Assembly: GCA_965207125.1 (NCBI GenBank)
Contig: OZ242263.1
Location: 620,001-684,000 of the forward strand
Source: G965207125 sp965207125
GTDB lineage: Bacteria > Pseudomonadota > Alphaproteobacteria > Puniceispirillales > UBA1172
Length of the DNA: 64,000 nucleotides
Reading direction: 5' to 3'
Shown one piece after another: positions 38,373 through 47,725 of this stretch (positions are counted from its first letter, which is position 1; each line of letters opens with the position of its first letter). Position numbers and translations under genes: made by a program. Under the pieces are notes generated by a model. It was not told the origin of the DNA. It made no database searches and worked only from the letters and a program-made list of their open reading frames with translations.

Positions 38373-40778
38373 CTATCCCCGCAACTCACCGCCGCAGTGC
38401 TTCTTGACCGCCTCTATGATCGCCGCCGATACAGCCTCTATTTCATCCTCTGTCATCGTTGCTTTGATGGGTTGTAGGATCACCGCGAGCGCGAGGGACT
38501 TCTTTCCCGCTTCGATCCCCGCGCCTTGATAGACGTCAAAAATGGTCACGTCTGAGATACGTGTTTTGGCCGCGCCTTTAACCGCGCGGATTAGATTTTC
38601 TGCTGTTACCTCGTGATCAAGAATAAAAGCAAAATCCCGTGCTACCGCTTGAAACGGTGATAATTTGGCGAGCGGACGGCGGCTAGAGGATGCTTTTGCA
38701 TCCCGCAGGTTATCAAGCTTCATCTCAAAAGCAGCAGCGGGGGCACTTACATCATGGTCTTTTAATAGTGCGGGATGCAACGCGCCAAAATACGCCAAAA
38801 CCTCGCGCCCCTGACACAATGCGCCACTCTGCCCTGGATGATACCAAGGCGGTGCCTCACGGCGCGCTTGCACGCTATCAGCGGCAATCCCTAGTGATTC
38901 CAGCACCGCAACCGCATCCCCCTTGGCATCGAGCCAGTCTATTTCCCGCGCCTCCCTTGTCCATTCACGCTTAGCCGTTAGGCCGCGGCGAATTCCGGCA
39001 ATGCCCGCGCATTGATCTTGGGGTTGATCGCCATAAAAAATGGGGCCAATTTCAAAAATAGCAATATCGGTCTCACCGCGCGCTAGATTCCGCGCGACTG
39101 TGTCTATTAGGTTTGGGAGCAATGATGGGCGCATCGTATCAAGATCAGTGCTGATCGGATTAACCAGTTTTAACGCATCATCGCCGCCGCCGTAACGTGT
39201 GGCTATGTCATGCCGCAGAAATGAAAAAGTGACAACTTCGTTCATTCCGCGCTCGGCCAGCAAACGTCTGATGATAAAAGGGCGTCTTTGACGAGGCGTC
39301 ACCGCCGGTTGGCTAACCACCCGGTCGCGGGGCAGAGGCAAAATTGGAATGGCGTCATAGCCGTTAACCCGGATAATTTCCTCGACCAGATCAGCGCCGC
39401 CAACAATATCCCCGCGCCATGGCGGCGGTGAGACTTGCCATGTGTCATTATTTTCTCCCGTCACCTCAAATCCGAGCGCCGCCAGAAAATCACGCTGTTT
39501 TTCAGCCGATACATCCACCGAAGTCATCGCAAGACATTTAGACGGATGATAAGTGATGCTCCGTTGCCAATCGGCCCCGTCTCCGGCGACCACTGGCAAG
39601 GAGGCTTCGCCGCCGCAGAGCGACACAATCATCCGCGAAGCGTAATCCATCGCCCAGTCGGGTGATGTTACGTCAAGTCCTCGCTCAAAACGGTATCGGG
39701 CGTCTGAATTAATGTTGAGTTTGCGTCCGGTGGCGGCGATCGTGGCTGGGTCAAAAATTGCCATCTCAAGAAACACCTCAGTGGTCTCGGGTACAACGCC
39801 GGTGCGCTCCCCCCCCATGATTCCGGCCAGATCATCGGCCCCATCCGCATCGGCGATCACCAGCATCGTTTCATCCATCTGGTAAGTTTTCTCGTTCAGC
39901 GCGGTGATTTGTTCATTTTTTCTGCCGAGTCTTACTGTTAATTCATCGCCTTTGATTTTATCTGTGTCATAAACATGCAGAGGCCTGCCGATATCGATCA
40001 TGATATAATTGGTGATATCCACCAGTGCGGATATCGGACGTTGCCCTACGGCTTTCAGTCTTTGCTGCATCCATTGCGGCGCGTTGCTGTTTTCAAGCCC
40101 ACTAAAACTCCGTCCTGCGATTCTGGGGCACAGGTGCTTTTGATCTTGCGGTAGGTCTATCTTCCACGAAATCCGGCTTTTGCCCTGGCCTTTGACTTCA
40201 CCCAGATCAAGGGGTTTGAGTGTGCCAAGCCCCATCGCAGCGAGGTCTCGCGCGACCCCCCGCACTCCGAGGCAATCGGCTCGGTCGGGGGTAATAGCGA
40301 TATCGATAACCTGATCATCAAGTCCGGCATAGACAGCGAATGGGCTGCCGACCGGCGCGTCTTGGGGCAGAGAAATAATTCCATCATGCTCTTCGGAAAG
40401 CATCATTTCACGTTCTGAGCACATCATGCCGCTTGATTTAACTCCTCTGATTTCGACCTCGCGTAGGGTAGTATTAATCCCCGGCACATATGCGCCGACG
40501 GGGGCGAATACGCCGATGAGTCCTTTTTCAGCGTTAGGCGCGCCGCACACCACCTCAACCGTAGCATCGCCGGTGTCTATGGTGCAGAGTTTGAGGGTAT
40601 CAGCGTCAGGATGGGGTTTGGCATCGATAACCCGCGCGATCGTAAAAGGTTTAAGCGCCTCACCGCGATCGGCCACGCCCTCGACCTCGAGCCCGAGCGC
40701 GGTTAGCGCATCGGTGATCTGCTGCAAGGGTAGGTTGGTATCAAGGTGATCTTTGAGCCATGACCAAGTCAGTTTCAT
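38373..40778 (-). CDS. pheT: Phenylalanine-tRNA ligase beta subunit
   Basis: Beta chain of the alpha2-beta2 PheRS, holding the editing site. In 801 residues one sees the N-terminal tRNA-binding OB domain (AKPHPDADTLKLCTIDTG), the B3/4 editing region (DITNYIMIDIGRPLHVYD), B5, the catalytic-like core and the C-terminal anticodon-binding FDX-ACB domain with SPFQAVARDFAFIL. The ATG directly abuts the pheS stop codon, so the two subunits are translated together. Confidence 0.96.
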   Translation of the reverse strand: MKLTWSWLKDHLDTNLPLQQITDALTALGLEVEGVADRGEALKPFTIARVIDAKPHPDADTLKLCTIDTGDATVEVVCGAPNAEKGLIGVFAPVGAYVPGINTTLREVEIRGVKSSGMMCSEREMMLSEEHDGIISLPQDAPVGSPFAVYAGLDDQVIDIAITPDRADCLGVRGVARDLAAMGLGTLKPLDLGEVKGQGKSRISWKIDLPQDQKHLCPRIAGRSFSGLENSNAPQWMQQRLKAVGQRPISALVDITNYIMIDIGRPLHVYDTDKIKGDELTVRLGRKNEQITALNEKTYQMDETMLVIADADGADDLAGIMGGERTGVVPETTEVFLEMAIFDPATIAATGRKLNINSDARYRFERGLDVTSPDWAMDYASRMIVSLCGGEASLPVVAGDGADWQRSITYHPSKCLAMTSVDVSAEKQRDFLAALGFEVTGENNDTWQVSPPPWRGDIVGGADLVEEIIRVNGYDAIPILPLPRDRVVSQPAVTPRQRRPFIIRRLLAERGMNEVVTFSFLRHDIATRYGGGDDALKLVNPISTDLDTMRPSLLPNLIDTVARNLARGETDIAIFEIGPIFYGDQPQDQCAGIAGIRRGLTAKREWTREAREIDWLDAKGDAVAVLESLGIAADSVQARREAPPWYHPGQSGALCQGREVLAYFGALHPALLKDHDVSAPAAAFEMKLDNLRDAKASSSRRPLAKLSPFQAVARDFAFILDHEVTAENLIRAVKGAAKTRISDVTIFDVYQGAGIEAGKKSLALAVILQPIKATMTEDEIEAVSAAIIEAVKKHCGGELRG

Positions 40779-41858
40779 TTAAGCCCCCAGACCGAGATGA
40801 ACTGAAGGCGGGGTGGAGGGCGGGAACCCATAATGTTTCAGCCAGCGCAGATCTCCGTCATAAAACGGGCGCAGGTCGGGAATTCCATATTTGAGCATAG
40901 CGATCCGCTCAAGCCCCACTCCGAAAGCGAATCCTTGATGCTCATTGGGGTCAAGGCCACAATATTCCAGAACCCGTGGATTAACCATCCCACAACCGAG
41001 GATTTCGAGCCAGTCATCCCCTGCTCCAATCTTGAGCCCTTCGCTATCACGGCGGCATCCGATATCGACCTCAGCCGACGGTTCAGTGAAGGGAAAATAG
41101 CTTGGTCTGAAGCGGACTGGCAGGTCATCTACGTCAAAAAACGCACGGCAGAACTCAATAAGACAGCCTTTGAGATGGGCCATCGTTATGCCGTCATCGA
41201 TAACCAGCCCCTCGCATTGATGAAACATCGGCGAGTGGGTTGCGTCATGGTCTGAGCGATACGTTCGCCCAAGGGCCATAATCCTAATTGGCGGCTTGGC
41301 GTTTTCCATCGTTCTGATTTGCACGGGTGAGGTGTGGGTGCGTAGCACTTTACGCTCACCTGCTTGATCAGGGGGTAGATAAAAGGTGTCATGTTCCTGT
41401 CTTGCGGGGTGATCTTCGGGCATATTAAGCGCGGTGAAATTATAATAATCGCTTTCGATATCGGGGCCTTCGGCGGTGGTGAACCCCATCTCGGCGAAGA
41501 TCGCGATGACCTCCTCAAGCGTCTGCGCCAGCGGGTGGATAGATCCGGCGGCTTGGGGCCTGTGGCTTAGGGAGATATCTACTTGTTCGGTTGCAAGGCG
41601 TTTATCGAGGGCCTCTCTTGCGAGTATATCTCGGCGGTCATCGAGGGCTTTGATCACGGTGTCTTTGACGGCATTAAGTGCTTGTCCCGCCTCACGTCTT
41701 GCCTCAGATTCAAGATGCCCCAAAGCTTTCATCTCAGCGGTGAGGAGTCCCTTTTTGCCGAGATATTTGATGCGAACAGCCTCAATCTCATCGAGGCTCG
41801 AGGTGTTCCCGAGCTCGGTAAGAATATCTTTTTCGAGGTTCTTCGTCTCAGACGCCAT
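40779..41858 (-). CDS. pheS: Phenylalanine-tRNA ligase alpha subunit
   Basis: Catalytic chain of PheRS. The N-terminal coiled-coil arm (residues 1-95) is followed by the class II aminoacylation core with motif 2 (RTYRSDHDATHSPMFHQ) and motif 3 (GFAFGVGLERIAMLKYGI). I chose ATG 41858 (359 residues) with AGGA nine bases upstream rather than a TTG six bases earlier. It lies 14 bases downstream of rplT in the thrS-infC-rpmI-rplT-pheST cluster. Confidence 0.96.
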   Translation of the reverse strand: MASETKNLEKDILTELGNTSSLDEIEAVRIKYLGKKGLLTAEMKALGHLESEARREAGQALNAVKDTVIKALDDRRDILAREALDKRLATEQVDISLSHRPQAAGSIHPLAQTLEEVIAIFAEMGFTTAEGPDIESDYYNFTALNMPEDHPARQEHDTFYLPPDQAGERKVLRTHTSPVQIRTMENAKPPIRIMALGRTYRSDHDATHSPMFHQCEGLVIDDGITMAHLKGCLIEFCRAFFDVDDLPVRFRPSYFPFTEPSAEVDIGCRRDSEGLKIGAGDDWLEILGCGMVNPRVLEYCGLDPNEHQGFAFGVGLERIAMLKYGIPDLRPFYDGDLRWLKHYGFPPSTPPSVHLGLGA

Positions 41859-41872
41859 CGCCAAGCGTCCTT

Positions 41873-42229
41873 TTAAGCGGAGGCTTTACGCGCCGTCTCA
41901 ACAATTTCTGCGAAAGCGGTGGGCTCGCGCACAGCGAGGTCAGCCAGCATTTTCCTGTCAATATCAATTCCAGCGACTTTGACGCCGTTCATGAATTGTG
42001 AATAGGTCATGCCGTTCAATCTGGCCGCAGCGTTAATGCGCACGATCCAGAGCCCGCGCATATCGCGCTTGCGTGTCCGGCGGTCGCGGTAGGCGTATTG
42101 ACGTGCTTTATCTACGGCTTGTGTAGCAACACGAAAGACGTTTTTGCGCCGGCCGTAGTATCCTTTAGCCGCCGCGATGACTTTTTTATGTCTTGCGCGC
42201 GATGCTTTACCTGAGGTGACTCTCGCCAT
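41873..42229 (-). CDS. rplT: 50S ribosomal protein L20
   Basis: Early 50S assembly protein and, in many bacteria, autoregulator of its own operon. The 118-residue basic protein has the family start MARVTSGKASRARHKKVI and the C-terminal NGMTYSQFMNGVKVAGIDID. It lies 12 bases downstream of rpmI. Confidence 0.97.
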   Translation of the reverse strand: MARVTSGKASRARHKKVIAAAKGYYGRRKNVFRVATQAVDKARQYAYRDRRTRKRDMRGLWIVRINAAARLNGMTYSQFMNGVKVAGIDIDRKMLADLAVREPTAFAEIVETARKASA

Positions 42230-42241
42230 GATCTATCTCCT

Positions 42242-42442
42242 CTATGCGTTCGGTAGTAGGAAGCGTTTAACAACGCGTGTATCAGGAGCGCTAAGAATCA
42301 TAGTACCACGCGCTTGGCGCTTCATTTTCTGCGATCTGCGACGAAGATTATGCTGGAGAAAAGCGGAGCTACCCCTCACCTTCCCAGTAGCGGTCAGGCG
42401 AAAACGTTTTTTCGCGCCGCTATTAGTTTTCATTTTGGGCAT
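42242..42442 (-). CDS. rpmI: 50S ribosomal protein L35
   Basis: A 66-residue basic protein starting MPKMKTNSGAKKRF, the L35 signature, with RGTMILSAPDTRVVKRFL at the end. GAGGGA lies just before the ATG. The 176 bases between infC and rpmI contain no gene and could hold the L20 control region known from other bacteria, but I could not identify a conserved structure. Confidence 0.96.
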   Translation of the reverse strand: MPKMKTNSGAKKRFRLTATGKVRGSSAFLQHNLRRRSQKMKRQARGTMILSAPDTRVVKRFLLPNA

Positions 42443-42618
42443 TTTTCCCTCATTTGGTCAGTGATCATCGGTGCGATTAGCGTGATGATCGGGTTGCATC
42501 TATCCGGCAAGGCAGCCCTTATCGCCTATACTCGGAACTGTTAATAGGTTTCTATACCCGCCCTCTAGACTGAAAGCAAGTGGGTTTCATCTATTTTTAG
42601 GTAATTTTCAGGAGGCGC

Positions 42619-43164
42619 TCACGCGGGCGCGAGCACCATGACCATCTGCCGGCCTTCCATTTTAGGCATCGCCTCTACCTTGGTCAGTTCTTCCATTTCC
42701 TCACGCACTCTGGCCAGAACTTGCGCGCCGAGTTCTTGGTGCACCATTTCTCTGCCGCGAAAGCGCAGGGTTACCTTGACCTTATCACCGTCATCGATGA
42801 ATTTTCGGACGTTGCGCATTTTGACGTTATAGTCGTGCTCGTCGATATTGGGTCTTAATTTGATTTCCTTGACCGCGACGATCTTCTGCTTTTTACGAGC
42901 GAGATTGGCGCGTTTCTGGGCTTCATATTTATACTTGCCATAATCGAGGACTTTGCAAACAGGCGGCACGGAGGTGGGTTGAACTTCGACAAGATCGAGT
43001 CCTATCCCATCAGCGTGTTGTTGCGCTTGATCGGTGGTGATAACACCGAGCTGTTCACCTGTTTCGCTGATACAGCGAACGGTTGGTGCGGTAATGGCGT
43101 CGTTGACACGAAGGCCATCACGGCTGGGTGGAGCCTTATTCGGGCTTATTGGTTGACGTGCTAT
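42619..43164 (-). CDS. infC: Translation initiation factor IF-3, apparent AUA start
   Basis: IF-3 prevents subunit joining and checks the start codon. N-domain RVNDAITAPTVRCISETGEQ, linker and C-domain (KIKLRPN-type EIKLRPNIDEHDYNVK, then VTLRFRGREM) are all present. No ATG, GTG or TTG lies at the right place. The Shine-Dalgarno AAAGGAG (43179-43173) sits eight bases before ATA (43164-43162), followed by ARQPISPNKAPPSRDGLRVN, giving 181 residues. A rare start is well known for infC in E. coli (AUU), where IF-3 represses its own synthesis by rejecting it; AUA here would serve the same purpose. A longer frame upstream to 43206 lacks a Shine-Dalgarno. Confidence 0.93.
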   Translation of the reverse strand: MARQPISPNKAPPSRDGLRVNDAITAPTVRCISETGEQLGVITTDQAQQHADGIGLDLVEVQPTSVPPVCKVLDYGKYKYEAQKRANLARKKQKIVAVKEIKLRPNIDEHDYNVKMRNVRKFIDDGDKVKVTLRFRGREMVHQELGAQVLARVREEMEELTKVEAMPKMEGRQMVMVLAPA

Positions 43165-43219
43165 CTTAGGTACTCCTTTCCTAAAAACTATAGTTACACC
43201 GTACAATAATGCAAGTATA

Positions 43220-45145
43220 TCAGATTTTTTTTAAATCTGGCGGTAAAACATCTTGAGCGAGGGTTTTAACAGCTTCATCTAGCGGTATAACCTGCTGCTT
43301 TTCCTCACCAAACCGACGGATTGCGACCGTTTTGTTATCACGTTCGCGTTCGCCAATGGCGAAAATATAAGGCGTCTTAGCCACCGAATGTTCTCGCACC
43401 TTATAGCCGATTTTTTCATTACGCAAGTCTAATTCAGCCCTAATTCCTGCGTTTTTCGCGGCTTCAAGAACTTCCACGGCGTATTCACTGGCGGCGTCGG
43501 TGATCGTTGCAATGACGCATTGGACTGGAGCGAGCCATAGCGGGAAGTTTCCTGCATATTGTTCGATGACGATTCCGATCCAACGTTCTAGTGAGCCTAA
43601 AATGGCGCGGTGAAGCATAACCGGGCGGTGGCGCACGCCGTCTTCTGCGACATATTCAGCATCCAGTCGCTCGGGCAGGACGAAATCCACCTGCAAGGTG
43701 CCGCATTGCCACTCACGCCCGATGGCATCGCGTAGGATGAATTCTAGTTTTGGGCCATAAAACGCACCTTCACCCGGGTTAAGGGTTACATCGAGCCCGG
43801 CGGCGGCGGTTGCGGAGGCGAGAGCCTCCTCAGCTTTATCCCAAGTCGCATCATCTCCTGCGCGCACCGGCGGGCGGTCAGAGAATTTAACCCGCACTTC
43901 ATCAAAACCAAAATCGCGGTAAATATCGAGAAGAAGTGAGCAAAAAGCAGCACTTTCAGCGTTGATTTGCTCTTCGGTGCAGAAGATATGCGCATCATCT
44001 TGGGTGAAGGCGCGAACGCGCATGATGCCGTGGAGTGCGCCGGATGGCTCGTTCCGATGGCATGAACCGAATTCCGCCATTCGCATAGGTAAATCGCGAT
44101 ATGAAGTGAGGCCCTGCCGATAGATTTGAATATGTCCAGGGCAGTTCATCGGCTTGAGCGCGAGGGTTCGGTCGCCTTCGCTGGCGGCGGTAAACATATG
44201 CTCACGGAATTTCTCCCAATGTCCTGAGGCTTCCCAGAGGATTTTATCGATAAGCTGCGGTGTTTTGACCTCGCGGTATCCCGCGCCATCGAGGCGGCGT
44301 CGCATATAGTTTTCTATTTCCCTGTAGATCTTCCAACCTTTTGGGTGCCAAAACACGGACCCAACCGCCTCCTCTTGGATATGGAACAGATCAAGAGCGC
44401 GTCCAAGTTTTCGGTGGTCGCGTTTTTCCGCCTCGGCGAGCATATGAAGCCATGCTTTGAGTTCTTTTTCGGTTAAGAACGCAGCGCCATAGATTCGCTG
44501 CAACATAGGTTTGCTTGAATCGCCGCGCCAATATGCACCAGCGACTGACATTAGTTTGAAAGCGTGCCCTACGCGCGTGGTCGAAGGTGCATGAGGGCCG
44601 CGGCATAGATCGATAAAATTGCCTTGCTTATAAAAAGTGACGGTTTCTTCGGCCGGAATTGCTTCGACGAGTTCTACTTTGAATGGCTCATTGTTTTTCT
44701 TATAGAACGCGATGGCGTCCTCACGACTCCAGACTTCGCGGGTGATGATTTCATCGCGATCGACGATCTCGTGCATGCGCGCCTCGATGGCGGCGAGGTC
44801 ATCTTCGGAAAACGGGGTCTCGCGGTTGAAATCATAATAGAACCCGGTCTCGATGGAGGGGCCGATGGTGACTTGGGCTTCAGGATAGAGTTCAACAACG
44901 GCTTCAGCCAGTACATGTGCGCAGTCGTGGCGGATTAAGGGCAGGGCTTCATCATCACGCGGAGTGATGATAGCAACATCAGCGTCTTGGTCTATAACGC
45001 GCGCGAGGTCAACTAGAGCGCCGTTGACTTTGGCCGCAAGTGCGGTTTTCGCCAATCCGGGGCTAATATCGGCGGCGACCTGCTGCGGCGTTATTTCGCC
45101 ATCATATTGTCGTTTTGCTCCATCGGGGAGAGTTATGGTTGGCAT
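43220..45145 (-). CDS. thrS: Threonine-tRNA ligase
   Basis: Charges tRNA-Thr and edits mischarged serine. The 641-residue protein has the TGS domain (1-62), the N2 editing domain with HDCAHVLAEAV, and the class II core with ALKPMNCPGHIQIY (zinc Cys), FGSCHRNEPSGALHGIMRVR (motif 2) and HRAILGSLERWIG (motif 3), then the anticodon-binding domain. GAGGA lies a few bases upstream of the ATG. It is the first gene of the translation cluster running down to pheT. Confidence 0.96.
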   Translation of the reverse strand: MPTITLPDGAKRQYDGEITPQQVAADISPGLAKTALAAKVNGALVDLARVIDQDADVAIITPRDDEALPLIRHDCAHVLAEAVVELYPEAQVTIGPSIETGFYYDFNRETPFSEDDLAAIEARMHEIVDRDEIITREVWSREDAIAFYKKNNEPFKVELVEAIPAEETVTFYKQGNFIDLCRGPHAPSTTRVGHAFKLMSVAGAYWRGDSSKPMLQRIYGAAFLTEKELKAWLHMLAEAEKRDHRKLGRALDLFHIQEEAVGSVFWHPKGWKIYREIENYMRRRLDGAGYREVKTPQLIDKILWEASGHWEKFREHMFTAASEGDRTLALKPMNCPGHIQIYRQGLTSYRDLPMRMAEFGSCHRNEPSGALHGIMRVRAFTQDDAHIFCTEEQINAESAAFCSLLLDIYRDFGFDEVRVKFSDRPPVRAGDDATWDKAEEALASATAAAGLDVTLNPGEGAFYGPKLEFILRDAIGREWQCGTLQVDFVLPERLDAEYVAEDGVRHRPVMLHRAILGSLERWIGIVIEQYAGNFPLWLAPVQCVIATITDAASEYAVEVLEAAKNAGIRAELDLRNEKIGYKVREHSVAKTPYIFAIGERERDNKTVAIRRFGEEKQQVIPLDEAVKTLAQDVLPPDLKKI

Positions 45146-45417
45146 CTGTTCCTCGCCATGAAATTAAGCGCCTATCTTTAACCTTTTGCCGCGCCTGCAT
45201 CAAGCTTTGGATTGTCTTTTTCTATTGACTTGGCAAGAGGGACAATTGGCTGAAAATACCTTTGACTTACTATGTAACCTAAACAACAAGATTTTGATGG
45301 TAATATGCTTGGCTACACAGGGTTCACACAATGTATTGTGGTTTATGATTAATGGAGGACGTAACTGTGATACACACATTATTCCACAAGCATTACATCA
45401 AAATATAGAGGACTTCC

Positions 45418-45738
45418 TTACGAGGACTTGGCGGCGTCGATATCATACATCACACCAAGATTATTCTGCGCCCCCGCAAAGCCTTGCTCTGCAGATTTGG
45501 TGAACCAGTCAATGGCTTTCTCATAGTCTTGCGGAACGCCTCTTCCATTGACATACATCAGACCAAGATTATACTGCGCCCTTGCATCACCTTGCTCCGC
45601 AGATATAGACCCTAAAGTTACGAACAGAATTGCAGGGACAAGCCATGTAAGCCACCAAAGGCGAAACCTTATACGCCACGTACGTTTTTCCGTGGGCTGT
45701 GTCATGTTCGATATTTTCTGGATAACGTCACTGTTCAA
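45418..45738 (-). CDS. Short Sel1-repeat membrane-anchored protein, probably truncated
   Basis: A 106-residue protein with one hydrophobic segment (about 29-45, LWWLTWLVPAILFVTLG) and then one full Sel1-like repeat (AEQGDARAQYNLGLMYVNG to GVPQDYEKAIDWFTKS). A second repeat begins (AEQGFAGAQNNLGVMYD) but ends abruptly in IDAAKSS, so the gene is probably a 3'-truncated member of a longer Sel1 protein. Sel1 repeats bind other proteins. An internal ATG at codon 12 is an alternative start. Confidence 0.6.
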   Translation of the reverse strand: MNSDVIQKISNMTQPTEKRTWRIRFRLWWLTWLVPAILFVTLGSISAEQGDARAQYNLGLMYVNGRGVPQDYEKAIDWFTKSAEQGFAGAQNNLGVMYDIDAAKSS

Positions 45739-45922
45739 AATCTCCCTTGGGCTTCATTATCAGGTGCAACCAAAATAAGAGTCAACAGCATTTAACCACA
45801 GATACCGTGTTTAGGTCTGTTCTCAGTGTTTTATCTACTGGAAAGCACCCGTTAGCGATTGATCAAAACCCGCTATGAGCGGAAGGTTTGCTCTCCTTAA
45901 ACAATATAATTATATAATCATA

Positions 45923-46042
45923 TCATTTGGGTTTGGGGGCCGTGGGATTGTTAACGTCATCGTTAGATTGAGTAAATTCATCTGAACGCTCGTCCTCTTG
46001 CTGTAACCAGTCTTTTTCTTTATTTTTTAAGTCGCTCGTCAT
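45923..46042 (-). CDS. Small acidic hypothetical protein (39 residues)
   Basis: Reads MTSDLKNKEKDWL at the start and ends in PTAPKPK; highly charged and probably disordered. A good Shine-Dalgarno AAGGATGAG lies just before the ATG, and its bases overlap the stop codon of the frame upstream (46047), so the two look translationally linked. No family recognised. Confidence 0.45.
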   Translation of the reverse strand: MTSDLKNKEKDWLQQEDERSDEFTQSNDDVNNPTAPKPK

Positions 46043-46046
46043 GATC

Positions 46047-46280
46047 TCATCCTTCTAATTGCAGGTTTTGCAATACCGTAGAAATTATCGCGGCCAACTC
46101 CCGTCGCCGGTCGCGGATTCCATAGGTATTTTTTAAGGCCGGGTCAAAAATCGTCCGGTATGAACTATCTGCACGGGTAAAGACACCACTCGCAGGGATT
46201 TCGAAAGCCCCCTCTTGTTTCAGGGATAGGATAGTATTGCGCTTTGTATGCTTTGGGCATGGTTGTGACTTTGTGGAAGA
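46047..46280 (-). pseudogene. Open frame without a normal start, possible 5'-truncated gene
   Basis: Seventy-seven protein-like codons follow a stop codon but contain no ATG, GTG or TTG near the front. Recognisable stretches are ILSLKQEGAFEIPASGVF, SYRTIFDPALKN and RRRELAAIISTVLQNL. This looks like the C-terminal part of a real protein whose start has been lost. I do not recognise the family. Confidence 0.35.
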
Positions 46281-46302
46281 TTATGATAAAAAATCATGTG
46301 TC

Positions 46303-46485
46303 ATGTCGAAAATATCCATGATGAATGAATATTATCCAGTGAATAAAACTTATGTTTTTAAGCGTGATGGCGGCCGTGCCAAAAATCGCTTTTCGCCTGT
46401 ATCTATGTTCTTTCGAGAAGAGGATTGGACACAAGAAGACATGTTTGATGTGTTGAAAGAAATAGGCGAGACCTCAATTCGATAG
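46303..46485 (+). CDS. Small hypothetical protein
   Basis: Sixty residues, starting MSKISMMNEYYPVNKTY, with FSPVSMFFREEDWTQEDMFD near the end. Composition is protein-like but no Shine-Dalgarno is visible, and a longer in-frame start (TTG 46237) would overlap the remnant on the other strand. Function unknown. Confidence 0.3.
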   Translation: MSKISMMNEYYPVNKTYVFKRDGGRAKNRFSPVSMFFREEDWTQEDMFDVLKEIGETSIR

Positions 46486-46514
46486 TACTTGTTCTGACAA
46501 CAAGTACACCACTC

Positions 46515-47681
46515 TCACCGCCATGCCCTAATCATCTGGTCGTAAATTGCCAGCGTGGACGCGACCATTTTATGCGCCGAGAAATTCTGCCTGATATGTT
46601 CCCGCGCCTCTGCGGCCATGCTTTTCCGCGTGGCGAGCGACATATTCAACGCCTCTCTCACCATACAGGCAAGGCTTTTTACGTCATTCGGCACAGCCAG
46701 CCAGCCAGTCTTGCCGTGAACGATAATCTCGCTCGTCCCGCCATGGTCAAAAGCCACCACAGGCCGCCCCATGGCCTGCGCCTCGATCGCCACTCTCCCG
46801 AAAGGCTCTGGCATAACCGAAGGCATCACCACCACATCTGCTAACAACATTGCGGCGGGCATATCACTGCAAGACGGGGTTAATCGCACTTTACCGCCAA
46901 GGTCATGGCGTTCGATTCTCGTGCTCAGTTTCTGTTGGAATTTTGCGTTTCTGCCCGCCGCCCCGACCAAAAACATCATCACCGGCACGTCATTGATCAT
47001 CGCCAGCGCGTCGATCATGATCTCCATACCTTTCCCCGGCGTGGGTCTCGCCGGCAGCATGATCACAGGCACATGATCGGGAACCCCCAGATTATCTGCA
47101 ACATTGATCACCCGTTGATTAGACACAGTTTTAGGATCAAATACCTCCAAATCAACGCCTCGATGAATAACGGTGATTTTATTGGCGGCCGCAGGGAATT
47201 GATCTTGAATAATTTTGGCGGTGTACTCTGAAATAGCGATCACCCGATCAGCTTTAACCATAATGCCGTTATAGATTTTCTTGGCCATATTTTGGGCCTT
47301 ATACCGTCCATGAATAGTGGTGAGGACGGGAATATTAAGCTGTCTTGCCACCTTCATAGCAATCCACGCAGGCGCTCTTGAGCGGATATGAACCAAATCA
47401 ACGGAATGGCTTTTTAGCGCTTCGGCGATGTGCCGCCTGATCAGCGTCCAGCGCAGGGGGTTTTTCGACCCCGCCGGTATGGTGATATGTTCAGCCCCGG
47501 CCCGCGTGAGTTTTGCGACCATCCGTCCACCACCGCTGATAACAATAGCCCGCCCACCTGCCGAGATAATCGCGGTGGCTGTATCTATTGTCTCCTGTTC
47601 TACCCCGCCCAGATCAAGCCGTGGTAAAATCTGCGCGATGGTCTTGCCTTTCATATCAGGGATGGACAATGATAGCGTCAT
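46515..47681 (-). CDS. GT4-family glycosyltransferase
   Basis: Retaining GT-B glycosyltransferase, likely acting on cell-surface polysaccharide or lipopolysaccharide. The N-terminal Rossmann half starts TIAQILPRLDLGGVEQET and the C-terminal half has the donor-binding part with MPSVMPEPFGRVAIEAQAMG, where E-P-F-G-x-x-x-x-E is the GT4 EX7E motif, and GTSEIIVHGKTGWLAVP. I chose ATG 47681 (388 residues). It is divergent from the hydrolase gene with 44 bases between the starts. Donor and acceptor cannot be told. Confidence 0.88.
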   Translation of the reverse strand: MTLSLSIPDMKGKTIAQILPRLDLGGVEQETIDTATAIISAGGRAIVISGGGRMVAKLTRAGAEHITIPAGSKNPLRWTLIRRHIAEALKSHSVDLVHIRSRAPAWIAMKVARQLNIPVLTTIHGRYKAQNMAKKIYNGIMVKADRVIAISEYTAKIIQDQFPAAANKITVIHRGVDLEVFDPKTVSNQRVINVADNLGVPDHVPVIMLPARPTPGKGMEIMIDALAMINDVPVMMFLVGAAGRNAKFQQKLSTRIERHDLGGKVRLTPSCSDMPAAMLLADVVVMPSVMPEPFGRVAIEAQAMGRPVVAFDHGGTSEIIVHGKTGWLAVPNDVKSLACMVREALNMSLATRKSMAAEAREHIRQNFSAHKMVASTLAIYDQMIRAWR

Positions 47682-47725
47682 GTGTTTTTTCTGGCCTACG
47701 ATAAATTTTAACCTTGAGATGGTAT

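Noticed and set aside
45146..45417. A gene or thrS attenuator in the thrS upstream gap
   Set aside because: Only weak open frames, and no convincing hairpin, promoter or leader peptide could be seen.
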